Source: Chloroflexales bacterium ZM16-3
GTDB taxonomy: Bacteria > Chloroflexota > Chloroflexia > Chloroflexales > Chloroflexaceae
Assembly: GCA_004138175.2 (NCBI GenBank)
Contig: RYFE02000018.1
Coordinates: 1 to 64,000, forward strand
Direction of reading: 5' to 3'
DNA: 64,000 nucleotides
How positions within the stretch are numbered: the stretch's first letter is position 1; every line of letters begins with the position of its first letter. Shown here piece by piece: positions 32,073 to 40,335 of the stretch. The position numbers and the translations under genes were made by a program. The notes under the pieces are model-generated. The model did no database searches. It had not been told where the DNA came from and saw only the letters and a program-made list of their open reading frames with translations.

Positions 32073-35000
32073 CCCCGACACCACATTCTCGCGCCACTGC
32101 TCGCGCACGCGGGCGGCCTCCTGGCTGGCCGCCTCAGCCTCCTCATCCATGCCCTGGGCCGTCGCAAAGCCGGCGATATCCTGGAGGATCTGTGCCTCAA
32201 GCATGCGGGCGCGCATGCTCGCGCTGATCGTCAGGGCGTGCCACGCCCGCCGCTGGGCCTCGTCATAGTCATCCTGGGCCGCGCTGATCGCCGCGAGCTG
32301 CTGGAGCGCGATCGCCTGACCGGTGCGGTCGCCGACGGCCTGGCTGGTGGCCAAGGCGCTGTTGGCCTCGACCATAGCCGCCTTGCTATTGTGCTGGGCC
32401 AGGTACACCCGGCTGATCCCCGCCCGCGCTCGCGTCTCACCGCTCCAGCTGTTGGTCTCGCGGGCCAGGTCGAGCGCCTGTCGGAAGGAGGACATCGCAT
32501 CATTCAGCCGCCCCTGCTGGATCGCCACCTGCCCCAGGTGGTACAGGCAGGTTCCGGCCAGAGTCCGGCTATTGATCCAGCGGTGCGTGTTATGTGTGTC
32601 GGTCTCACCCACCGTGTGCGAGTCGAGACAGATCGTTAGCGCCCGCCGGTGCAGTAGGCGGGCCTGATCGAGGTCGCCCGCCGCCGCGTAGGCCCCGCCG
32701 CGTGCGTCGAGGCTGCCGGCCCGCAGCAGCCGGGCCTGGCGGCGGGCGTCGCCCGTGGCCTGCCGCGCCGCCTGGCGCATACGTAGGTCAACCGACTCGC
32801 TCTGGCTAAGCACCATCTGGTGCATACCGATCGCCACGAGGTAGCAGAGCTGGTAGTAGCTTGCATAGGCCCGCCGCAGCGGGTCATCGAGCTGATCGGC
32901 GATCTCCTCGATGATGCTGATATCCTCTGCCTGGCTCACCTGATTGCCCACCCGCTCGTTGATCATCACTCGCAGCAGCAGCAGGTCGTAGCGCTCGGCC
33001 GGTTCGCTGGTGGCCACCAGGGCCTGCTCGATATAGCGCAGGGCCGCCGGGTTCGAGAAGCGCAGGGCCGCCTGCTCGGCGGCGGCCCTGCAGTAGCGGG
33101 CCTGGCGCTGCCACTCCTCGGCCCGGCGCAGGTGCGAGATCAGCACATCGTACACCGCCATTGCCGCTCGCCCAGTCGCCAGATCCGTCGCGTAGATACC
33201 TTCGTACCAGCTCGCCACCGCCGTGTGTAGCTGGCGACGCTGTCCGAACAGCAGGCTAGTGTAGGCGACCTCGTGGGTGATCCCGTACTTAAAGCGGTAG
33301 ACCGGCTCGGGGTCCTCAAGCTCCAGCTCGATGATCTTCAGGTTGATCAGCGTGTCGAGCTGGGCCAGCAGATCCCGGTCGCCCGGTCGCGCCGGGTGGA
33401 TCATCGCCAGCAGCCGGAAGGGGAAGCTGCGCCCGATCACCGCCGCAGCCTTCAGGGTCAGCCGGGTCGGCTCATCGAGGCGATCCACGCGAGCCTGGAT
33501 GACACCCTGCGCCGAGTTGGAGACCTGCACCGTCACCGGGCTCTCCACAAGGTGGGCCACGCCATCCTCGATAGCGATCAGGTTGTTCTGCCCCAGCACC
33601 CGCAGGTACTCTTTGATAAACAGCGGCTGGCCCTCGGTCTGCCGCTCGACGTGCTGGCGCAGCTCGGGCTGCACGTCGCTCACGCCGAGCAGCGCGCGGA
33701 TCAGCTCGACGCTCTGCTCGCTGGTGAGTCGCCCCAGGGTGACCCGCGTCGTGCTGGGGTTTGCCCGCAGTCGTAGCAGCGACTCTGGTGCCTCCCCGTC
33801 GAGCGGTCTGTGCGAAAGGGTCAGGCAGAGCGGGAAGGGACGGTCGGGCGGGGCCGCCCGGAGGAGGTGAGATGCCAGCTGGAGCGAGAGATCGTCGGCC
33901 CAGTGGACATCCTCAAGGACGATCAGCAGTGGGGCGATGGTGAGCTGCACGCTGATCAGGGATACCGCCAGGTCGATCAGTTGCGCCGGCTCATCGGGGT
34001 CGCCCGTGCCTGCGGAGCCGTCGCCGCCTGCCTCCTCGACCATCCCGAGGGCGCGGGCGAGGGCCTGCCTGGCCTGGGTGCCGATCTGCGGCACCGCCTG
34101 GAGCGCCTGGGCGAGCTGGGCGCGCTGCACCTTCAGGCTGGCGCCCTCGTCGATCCCGCAGATGTCGGTCAGGATCGGTCGCCATGCGAGCAGCGGCACG
34201 CTCTGGCCGCCGCTGCTGCACTCGCTGCTGTAGCCTCGGTAGCCGCGCTCTATCCACTGGGCGGCCAGATCTTGCAGCACAAAGCTCTTGCCAATCCCCG
34301 ACTCACCCTCCAGCAAGATCACGCTCGGCCGCCCGCCGACCGCCCGCTCAGCGGCTGCGGCCAGCGCCTTGCGCTCCTCGGCGCGCCCGATCAGCGCCAC
34401 CGCATCGGGCATGTAGCGCTGGAGGGCCACCCCGCGCCCCACCCGCGCCCCACCCGAGATCACCCGCGCTACCGGCACGCCCTCGCTGTGGCCCTTGGTG
34501 ATCATCAGGCCCGGCTCGGTCGTCTGGTAGCGGCCGAGGATATCCGAGCACACCCGACCCGACACCAGCACCTCGCCGGGCGCCGCGCCATACATCAGGT
34601 GCGCCGCTAGGTTCATATCGTCGCCCTGCGCGGTATAGACCCGGCGCTGCTGGCTTCCCACGGCACCTACGAAGAGGATACCCACCGTCACCGCCGCCCG
34701 GTCGATCAGGCCACGGTCGCGCAGCTCCAGGCAGCAGCCCACCGCCCGGCTGGGGTCGTCGCCGCGGGCCACGGGTGCCCCGAAGAGCATCACGAAGACA
34801 GCGCCCTTATCGCCGACCTCGACCTCATTCAGCCAGCCGCCCCAGCGCAGCACCACGGCCTGGGCCTGGGCAACCAGCCGGTGCAGCTCCTCGGGGCGGC
34901 CGGGCATAGCGAAGGCGGCGAAGGCCGGTACACAGCGTCGATACTCGGCCACCAGGTCGTGGTAGCGCAGCCGCTCGGCGAAGGTGGGCGGCAGAAAATG

Positions 35001-35627
35001 CTCCCAGCTCAGGGTGCTCACCGGCTCAATCGCCGTGATAGTCTGCGTCTCAGCGTCATCGCTGAGGTGCGGCGCCTCATCGACATGGATGGTGCCAGGT
35101 GCGGCCAGCCGCTCGGCCCCAGTCGCCGCGTCCATCGCTGGCCCGCAGATCACGAGGTGCAGCCCGTGGCTGGGCAGCCCCGCCAGCACTACATAGGCCA
35201 TCCCGGCGCTTACCCCGATCCGCAGGTCGAGGCGGAACGGCCCCTGCGGCGTGCTGATTGCGGGCAGCGTGATCAGCGCCGCCACCATGGCCTCGCCGCA
35301 GCGGCGTGCCACATCAATGTCGGTGCGGTCAGGCCACCAGGCGGTCAGGGCATCGCCAGCGATCGCGACCACATCACCGCCATGGGCGATGATCGTGTCG
35401 ATCAGCGCGTCGAAGAACCTGGTGAGCGAGTTGTGCAGGCGCTCGGCACCGTCGGGTAGCCCCGCGAAGGTGGCCGTGAGCCGGGTGAATCCGCTCAGGT
35501 CGGCGTAGAGGATTGTCGCGTTGCAGCGGTGGACGAGCCCCGGCTGAAGCGCTGGCGTGCCGATACGCTCGATCAGCCAGTGCGGGAGGAAGGGGCGTAG
35601 AAATGGGCTCGCCAGATCGTGGTTCAT
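32070..35627 (-). CDS. Adenylate/guanylate cyclase-domain, AAA ATPase and TPR multidomain regulator
   Basis: A 1185-residue protein with four parts. Residues about 35-190: a class III cyclase homology domain with LYADLSGFTRL and GGDVVAIAGDALTAWWPD, both metal-Asp positions present. About 225-385: a second cyclase-like domain (GDKGAVFVMLFG, VGAVGSQQRRVYTAQGDDMNLAAHL). About 405-680: an AAA/NTPase with Walker A LLEGESGIGKSFVL and Walker B LLIVLEDVHWADD. About 840-1185: TPR-like repeats. This is the soluble-adenylyl-cyclase-like/guanylate-cyclase-AAA-TPR plan, common in Chloroflexota and actinobacteria. No DNA-binding domain is seen. Signal and output are unknown. Confidence 0.85.
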   Translation of the reverse strand: MNHDLASPFLRPFLPHWLIERIGTPALQPGLVHRCNATILYADLSGFTRLTATFAGLPDGAERLHNSLTRFFDALIDTIIAHGGDVVAIAGDALTAWWPDRTDIDVARRCGEAMVAALITLPAISTPQGPFRLDLRIGVSAGMAYVVLAGLPSHGLHLVICGPAMDAATGAERLAAPGTIHVDEAPHLSDDAETQTITAIEPVSTLSWEHFLPPTFAERLRYHDLVAEYRRCVPAFAAFAMPGRPEELHRLVAQAQAVVLRWGGWLNEVEVGDKGAVFVMLFGAPVARGDDPSRAVGCCLELRDRGLIDRAAVTVGILFVGAVGSQQRRVYTAQGDDMNLAAHLMYGAAPGEVLVSGRVCSDILGRYQTTEPGLMITKGHSEGVPVARVISGGARVGRGVALQRYMPDAVALIGRAEERKALAAAAERAVGGRPSVILLEGESGIGKSFVLQDLAAQWIERGYRGYSSECSSGGQSVPLLAWRPILTDICGIDEGASLKVQRAQLAQALQAVPQIGTQARQALARALGMVEEAGGDGSAGTGDPDEPAQLIDLAVSLISVQLTIAPLLIVLEDVHWADDLSLQLASHLLRAAPPDRPFPLCLTLSHRPLDGEAPESLLRLRANPSTTRVTLGRLTSEQSVELIRALLGVSDVQPELRQHVERQTEGQPLFIKEYLRVLGQNNLIAIEDGVAHLVESPVTVQVSNSAQGVIQARVDRLDEPTRLTLKAAAVIGRSFPFRLLAMIHPARPGDRDLLAQLDTLINLKIIELELEDPEPVYRFKYGITHEVAYTSLLFGQRRQLHTAVASWYEGIYATDLATGRAAMAVYDVLISHLRRAEEWQRQARYCRAAAEQAALRFSNPAALRYIEQALVATSEPAERYDLLLLRVMINERVGNQVSQAEDISIIEEIADQLDDPLRRAYASYYQLCYLVAIGMHQMVLSQSESVDLRMRQAARQATGDARRQARLLRAGSLDARGGAYAAAGDLDQARLLHRRALTICLDSHTVGETDTHNTHRWINSRTLAGTCLYHLGQVAIQQGRLNDAMSSFRQALDLARETNSWSGETRARAGISRVYLAQHNSKAAMVEANSALATSQAVGDRTGQAIALQQLAAISAAQDDYDEAQRRAWHALTISASMRARMLEAQILQDIAGFATAQGMDEEAEAASQEAARVREQWRENVVSG

Positions 35628-36007
35628 CGCGCCATCGGGTCGCTGTGTGGCCGGTTGGCACGCGCACGCCGGAACGATTTCGGCGTGCGCACTCGTATTC
35701 TACACTACGTCACATACTTGTGCCGTGCGCCCCCGTTTTAGAGGGGAATGATCTAAACGTGTATCCGCTGTCGATTTGGGTGGGGCTGTGGGGATATTCA
35801 GGGCTGTGCCCGCTATCGCAAACTTTATGCTATACTGAACTCGCCCGCTCGTGCCGGCCCGTGGTGCCGTGCCCACCCTCAATCTTAAGCATCCGCACGA
35901 GAGATCTCCTGTTTGCCTGACTGCTGCGCACTGGCGAGAGCCGGCGCGGTCGCACGCTGTCAGGCCTATGTGCCCCGCCCCCCTATGGGCTTAAGGAAGG
36001 TATTGTT
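35628..36007. promoter_or_regulatory. Divergent intergenic region with candidate -10 for rluB-like gene
   Basis: 380 bp between divergent starts. TGCTATACT with TATACT at 35831-35836 (extended -10 form) faces rightwards; no convincing -35. AAGGAAGG at 35994-36001 is the ribosome-binding site for GTG 36008. No gene seen. Confidence 0.5.
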
Positions 36008-38344
36008 GTGAGTGCAGAACGTTTGCAGAAGGTGCTCGCTAGTGCGGGCATCGCGTCCCGTCGCGACTGCGAGGGCCTGATCGCAGCTGGTCGCGTTTCA
36101 GTGAATGGCCGCGTGATCCAGGAGCCCGGCACCCGGGTTGATCTCGATGCGGATGTGGTTGAGGTTGACGGCAAGCCCGTCCGTAAGCCGACGGAGCGCA
36201 CCTACCTGGTGCTGCATAAGCCGGTCGGCTTTGTCTCGACGGTTGATGACCCCCAGGGTCGCCCGACGGTGCTCGATCTGGTTGATGTCCCCGCCCGCGT
36301 CTATCCCGTGGGCCGCCTCGATGTTGATAGCGAGGGCCTTCTCCTGCTCACCGATGATGGCGAGCTGACCCACCAGCTCACCCACCCGCGCTTCGAGATC
36401 GAGAAGGAGTATCGCGCGCTCCTCGACCGCCCGCTCGACTCTGATGCCCTGCGCCAGTGGCGTGAGGGCGTGCTGCTCAACGGTGAGCCGACGGCACCGG
36501 CCTGGGTCGATCTGAGCGAGACGACCGAGGAGGGGCCGTGGTTCCGCGTTGTGCTGCGCGAGGGGCGCAAGCGCCAGATCCGCGAGGTCGCCCGCCTCCT
36601 CGGCTACGAGGTGCAGCGGCTGATCCGCATTCGCGAGGGTGACCTCCATCTTGGCGACCTGCCGCTCCGCCAGTGGCGGCTGCTTACCCCAGAGGAGATC
36701 GCCTCGCTCCACGCCCATGTGGCGTCGCGGCCCCGTGAGGCGACTTCTGCTGCGCAGGTTGAGCGTTCGGCGCGCCCGCGCTCCGAGGGACGCCGCGAGG
36801 ATGCGCGACCTGAGCGCCCGCGCTCCGAGGGACGCCGCGAGGATGCGGGGCCGGATCGCCCGCGCAGCGGTGGGTATGCGCCGCGTCGGGACGAGGGCCA
36901 GGGTGGCGGTGGCTACGGCCCGCGTCGGGACGAGGGCCAGGGCCAGCGATCTCGCACCGGCGGGGTCTATGGTCAGCGTCGGGACGAGGGACAGGGTCAG
37001 GGCGGCGGCGGGTACGGCCCGCGCCGGGACGAGGGCCAGGGCGGACGGGGCGGCTACGGCGGCCCACGTCGGGACGAGGGCCAGGGTGGCGGCGGGTATG
37101 CGCCGCGTCGGGACGAGGGCCAGGGTCCGCGTAGCGGCGGGTATGCGCCGCGCCGGGACGAGGGCCAGGGCGGACGGGGCGGCTACGGCGCCCCGCGCCG
37201 CGACGAGGGCCAGGGACAGCGATCCCGCACCGGCGGGGTCTATGGTCAGCGTCGGGACGAGGGCCAGGGTCAGGGCGGCGGCGGGTACGGCCCGCGTCGG
37301 GACGAGGGCCAGGGCTCGCGTAGCGGCGGGTATGCGCCGCGCCGGGACGAGGGCCAGGGCGGCGGCGGGTACGGCCCGCGCCGGGACGAGGGCCAGGGCG
37401 GCGGCGGGTACGGCCCGCGCCGGGATGAGGGTCAGGGCTCGCGCAGCGGTGGGTATGCGCCGCGCCGGGACGAGGGTCAGGGCGGCGGCGGGTACGGCCC
37501 GCGCCGGGATGAGGGCCAGGGCTCACGCAGCGGTGGCAGCGGTGGGTACGGCCCGCGTCGGGACGAGGGTCAGGGCGGACGAGGCGGCTACGGCGGCCCG
37601 CGCCGGGACGAGGGCCAGGGCTCGCGCAGCGGTGGCAGCGGCGGGTACGGCCCGCGTCGGGACGAGGGTCAGGGCTCGCGCAGCGGTGGCTACGGCCCGC
37701 GCCGGGATGAGGGCCAGGGCTCGCGCAGCGGTGGCAGCGGCGGCTACGGCCCGCGCCGCGACGAGGGCCAGGGCGGGCGATCCCGCACCGGCGGCGTCTA
37801 TGGTCAGCGGCGGGACGAGGGCCAGGGTCAGGGCGGCGGTGGCAGCAACTACGGCCCGCGCCGGGACGAGGGCCAGGGCGGGCGGGGTGGCTACGGCGGC
37901 CCGCGCCGCGACGACAGCCAGAGCCGTCCCATTCGTGAGGGCTATAGCCCCTTCCGCAGCGACCGTGGCCGGAGTGACTCGGACAGCTCATTCGGTCGTG
38001 GACGTGACAATAGCGAGAATCGTGACTCGCGCCCGCGTCGCCCCGACTACGATAACCGCCCGGCCCGCGACGCGGGCGCGCCCCCGCGTACTGATCGTCC
38101 GCGCGCCCAGGATCGCCCTGCGCGCGACGAGCGTATGGATGCGCCGGATCGTCGTCGGGCCGAGGAGCGCCCTGCCCCTGAGCAGCGCGAGCGCCCCGAT
38201 CCCCGTCCGCGTGATACGCCCGCTCCGGAGCGTGCCTCTAGCGTGACGCGTGGTCGAACTGGTGCGGGCGTGTTCCGCCCCCGCCCAGGTGGTCGCCCGA
38301 ACTTCCAGATCCGCCCCCGCGCAAAGAGCGAGGATAAGGAGTAA
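36008..38344 (+). CDS. rluB: RluB-family 23S rRNA pseudouridine synthase with long RRDEGQG-repeat tail
   Basis: Residues 1-60 are an S4 RNA-binding domain (ERLQKVLASAGIASRRDCEGLIAAGRVSVNG). Residues about 65-235 are the RsuA/RluB catalytic domain with the Asp motif PVGRLDVDSEGLLLLTDDGEL and FRVVLREGRKRQIREVARLLGYEV. Family members end near here. This one continues for about 540 residues of low complexity: an Arg/Glu-rich spacer, 22 exact RRDEGQG units spaced by GGYGP, GGYAP or VYGQ (about 288-640), then an Arg/Asp/Pro-rich end. The tail resembles RGG/RG-rich RNA-binding disordered regions. RluB-type enzymes modify the 23S peptidyl-transferase region; target here inferred. Confidence 0.88.
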   Translation: MSAERLQKVLASAGIASRRDCEGLIAAGRVSVNGRVIQEPGTRVDLDADVVEVDGKPVRKPTERTYLVLHKPVGFVSTVDDPQGRPTVLDLVDVPARVYPVGRLDVDSEGLLLLTDDGELTHQLTHPRFEIEKEYRALLDRPLDSDALRQWREGVLLNGEPTAPAWVDLSETTEEGPWFRVVLREGRKRQIREVARLLGYEVQRLIRIREGDLHLGDLPLRQWRLLTPEEIASLHAHVASRPREATSAAQVERSARPRSEGRREDARPERPRSEGRREDAGPDRPRSGGYAPRRDEGQGGGGYGPRRDEGQGQRSRTGGVYGQRRDEGQGQGGGGYGPRRDEGQGGRGGYGGPRRDEGQGGGGYAPRRDEGQGPRSGGYAPRRDEGQGGRGGYGAPRRDEGQGQRSRTGGVYGQRRDEGQGQGGGGYGPRRDEGQGSRSGGYAPRRDEGQGGGGYGPRRDEGQGGGGYGPRRDEGQGSRSGGYAPRRDEGQGGGGYGPRRDEGQGSRSGGSGGYGPRRDEGQGGRGGYGGPRRDEGQGSRSGGSGGYGPRRDEGQGSRSGGYGPRRDEGQGSRSGGSGGYGPRRDEGQGGRSRTGGVYGQRRDEGQGQGGGGSNYGPRRDEGQGGRGGYGGPRRDDSQSRPIREGYSPFRSDRGRSDSDSSFGRGRDNSENRDSRPRRPDYDNRPARDAGAPPRTDRPRAQDRPARDERMDAPDRRRAEERPAPEQRERPDPRPRDTPAPERASSVTRGRTGAGVFRPRPGGRPNFQIRPRAKSEDKE
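36870..37925. repeat. Coding tandem repeat array (RRDEGQG units)
   Basis: Units of about 36-63 bp share CGGGACGAGGGCCAGGG-like cores and encode RRDEGQG followed by Gly/Tyr/Ser spacers. There are 22 exact units and one degenerate (RRDDSQS). The repeat keeps open frames on the other strand too, which are shadows. Length variation between strains is likely. Confidence 0.9.
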
Positions 38345-38360
38345 CAAGTAGGACGCCCAA

Positions 38361-38406
38361 AAAAGGGGTGTGTGGCAGGCTATAAGCTTGCCGCACACCC
38401 CCTTTT
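38361..38406. terminator. Bidirectional terminator between rluB and CoA-binding gene
   Basis: AAAAGGGGTGTGTGGCAGGC pairs with GCTTGCCGCACACCCCCTTTT (cited in part) with A and T runs at the feet. Confidence 0.8.
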
Positions 38407-38421
38407 GCTTGCCTTTGCAGC

Positions 38422-38850
38422 TTAGGCATGGATCGGCTCGATGCCCCGCATAAGCCGCCGGTGCTCGATTGCCATACAGCGATCCATCGTCACCGGTATG
38501 CCAGCCGCTTTGGCTCGCTCGGCCGCCTCATTATGGACCACGCCGAGCTGCATCCAGACGGCGCGCGCCCCGATAGCGATCGCATCCTCCACGATCTCCG
38601 GCACGAACTCGGAGCGGCGGAAGATCACCACCACATCAACCGGCTGCGCAATATCGCGCAGCGAGGCATATGGCCGCTCGTTGATGACGTGGCCCTCTAG
38701 GTTGGGGTTCACTGGGATAATACCGTAGCCGTTGCGCTTAAGGAACCGGGCGACCCCGTTCGAGTCCCGCTTGGGGTCATCGCTCATCCCAACGATGGCG
38801 ATCGTCCGCGCATCCTTCAGCAGATTACGAACCTCGTTCTCGGACATCAT
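38422..38850 (-). CDS. CoA-binding domain protein (YccU-like)
   Basis: A 142-residue single Rossmann-like CoA-binding domain: ARTIAIVGMSDDPKRDSNGVARFLKRNGYGIIPVNPN, then YASLRDIAQPVDVVVIFRRSEFVPEIVEDAIAIGARAVWMQLGVV, and the conserved end MDRCMAIEHRRLM. This matches the stand-alone YccU/CoA_binding_2 family, related to the succinyl-CoA synthetase alpha N-domain. Biological role unknown. It converges on the rluB-like gene. Confidence 0.88.
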   Translation of the reverse strand: MMSENEVRNLLKDARTIAIVGMSDDPKRDSNGVARFLKRNGYGIIPVNPNLEGHVINERPYASLRDIAQPVDVVVIFRRSEFVPEIVEDAIAIGARAVWMQLGVVHNEAAERAKAAGIPVTMDRCMAIEHRRLMRGIEPIHA

Positions 38851-39000
38851 GGCTCAGTTCTCCTTCATTCTTGTGATGCCTTGTGACGTATATGGGCATC
38901 ATTCCTCATGGATATGAATATTTGATGACGAGCTGTCAGGCTATGTCCAGCCTGTCGAATTGGTTGGTAGGCCCACGAATAGTGCCTATGACACTATGCC

Positions 39001-39028
39001 TTGACAATGCGAGGCTTGGTGATATAAA
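39001..39028 (+). promoter_or_regulatory. Sigma70-type promoter for the blue-copper lipoprotein
   Basis: TTGACA at 39001-39006, spacer of 16 bp, TATAAA at 39023-39028. The ATG follows at 39096 after GGAAGAG, giving a leader of about 60 bases. Confidence 0.75.
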
Positions 39029-39095
39029 TGAGCGTGTCCCGGTTATTCGTGATAAAATACACATCTTTGGTGTCTGACAGCAAAGGAAGAGTTCA

Positions 39096-39581
39096 ATGAA
39101 CATTCAGTTGCGCACGCTTATGATCTCTACTGTCCTTGGTCTATCGCTTTTGCTGACGGCATGTGGAGGCAGCACCTCCTCGTCCGCTGCAACCGCGATC
39201 CCCAGCACCGGCCCTGTCACCCTGGAGCTTGGCTCGGCAGGTGATAACTTGGCCTTCAATAAGACGGCGCTGACCGTCTTCTCGGGCCAGCAGGTCACGA
39301 TCAAATTCACCGACAACTCGACGGCCCTGCAGCACAACTGGGTGCTGGTGAAGGGTGGCGATGACTTGGCCCAGCAGGTTGCCACCGAAGGTCTGGTCGC
39401 TGGTGCCGACAAGAACTACCTGCCGACCGACCCGGCCAACATCATCGCCAACACGCCCTTGTCCAACGCTGGCCAGACCGTTGAGACCAGCTTTACCGCC
39501 CCTGCCCCCGGCACCTACACTTACTTCTGCACCGTTCCCGGCCACTACCCGCTGATGAAGGGCACACTGACCGTTAACTAG
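39096..39581 (+). CDS. Auracyanin-like type 1 blue-copper lipoprotein
   Basis: A lipoprotein signal (STVLGLSLLLTAC, lipobox LTAC) and short Ser/Ala linker precede a cupredoxin domain of about 130 residues. The copper ligands are visible: His in ALQHNWVLV, then Cys, His and Met in the C-terminal YFCTVPGHYPLMKGTL. The layout and spacing match auracyanins, the membrane-attached electron carriers of filamentous Chloroflexales that pass electrons from alternative complex III to the reaction centre or oxidase. It has its own promoter and terminator. Assignment to a phototrophic chain is inference, as no photosystem gene is in the window. Confidence 0.85.
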   Translation: MNIQLRTLMISTVLGLSLLLTACGGSTSSSAATAIPSTGPVTLELGSAGDNLAFNKTALTVFSGQQVTIKFTDNSTALQHNWVLVKGGDDLAQQVATEGLVAGADKNYLPTDPANIIANTPLSNAGQTVETSFTAPAPGTYTYFCTVPGHYPLMKGTLTVN

Positions 39582-39602
39582 CTCCGGTTCTGCCGTAGCT
39601 AT

Positions 39603-39637
39603 AACGAAGCCCCACTCGTTGCGAGTGGGGCTTCGTT
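39603..39637. terminator. Intrinsic terminator after the blue-copper gene
   Basis: AACGAAGCCCCACTCG pairs with CGAGTGGGGCTTCGTT around TTG: a perfect 16-bp stem. Confidence 0.85.
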
Positions 39638-39692
39638 GCCATCTATGTTTCGTCTGTGTCGCTGAGATAGCGGCCATTGTCTCGCTTACGCG

Positions 39693-40109
39693 TTAGCTCG
39701 TCTGGTGAACCTGCCGGATTTGCACAAGGAAGTGCTGCTCAATCTCGCGAGAGATAGCTACCTCCATCGTGCTGAGCGGAAGCTTGCGAACTTCCTCAAA
39801 GAACCAGCGCACCATGCTTGCCTGGTGCTCGGCGGTTACGCCGCTTCGAGGGAGCACGCCATGTGCCCAGCGAAGCTCTTGGTCTGCCAGCGACGGAAGA
39901 TCGAAGATGAGCACTGATCGCACAAGATCATTCAGTCGCTCCACTGCGACCTCTGAGAGCCGGGCGATGGGCGGGTAGTTTTCTTCGAGCCGTAAGGTTC
40001 GTGTCAGCTCAGGATATGCTGCCAGAAGCCGGGATGATACCCGGTCGCACAGTTGCTGCTGCTGGCTCCTGAGTTGGTCGGCAAGCCTGGTAGCTGCAAC
40101 GCTTTCCAT
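39693..40109 (-). CDS. Helical hypothetical protein
   Basis: A 138-residue protein predicted to be all-helical, without signal or membrane segment: LADQLRSQQQQLCDRVSSRLLAAYPELTRTLRLEENY, then PIARLSEVAVERLNDLVRSVLIFDLPSLADQELRWAHGVLP and EHQASMVRWFFEEVRKLPLSTMEVAISREIEQHF. The pattern somewhat recalls the all-helical N-terminal sensor of RsbR-type proteins or other globin-like folds, but I cannot assign it. It is monocistronic and converges on the blue-copper gene. Confidence 0.55.
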   Translation of the reverse strand: MESVAATRLADQLRSQQQQLCDRVSSRLLAAYPELTRTLRLEENYPPIARLSEVAVERLNDLVRSVLIFDLPSLADQELRWAHGVLPRSGVTAEHQASMVRWFFEEVRKLPLSTMEVAISREIEQHFLVQIRQVHQTS

Positions 40110-40199
40110 ATCCTGCCCTTCCCCTCTGGTGCAATGTTGTCCGACAACAACATTATAGCACTATCTCAACTTTTTGTGATAGGGGGATTCCCCTTTTCC

Positions 40200-40325
40200 A
40201 GGGCTGTTGCAACGTCCTGGGGCTTCGCCCATACCCGGTTTTTTGTTGGGTTTGGGCGGCGAAGCCGCCCAAACCCAACAAAAAAATTCTGCGGGGGCGG
40301 CGAAGCCGCCCCCGCGCCGCCCGGT
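40200..40325. repeat. Composite repeat: R2 terminus, GGGGC hairpin, long palindrome, GC-rich palindrome
   Basis: AGGGCTGTTGCAACGTCC (40200-40217) matches the R2 terminal repeat. GGGGCTTCGCCC follows. The 47-bp palindrome 40239-40285 has perfect 22-bp arms (starting TTTTTTGTTGGGTTTGG) around GAA with apex GCGAAGC. Then GCGGGGGCGGC-GAA-GCCGCCCCCGC (40293-40317) matches 5264 and 53863. It lies downstream of the hydrolase stop on the minus strand. Confidence 0.85.
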
Positions 40326-40335
40326 GGGGGCGCGG

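Noticed and set aside
36870-37925. Possible CRISPR or non-coding satellite
   Set aside because: Units are in one reading frame, coding, and differ in length and spacer in a way that keeps the frame.
36684-37991. Long minus-strand open frame (Arg/Pro/Gly-rich, over 400 codons) opposite the rluB-like tail
   Set aside because: It is the antisense of the tandem RRDEGQG repeats; periodic GC-rich DNA stays open in several frames. No ribosome-binding site or recognisable domain.
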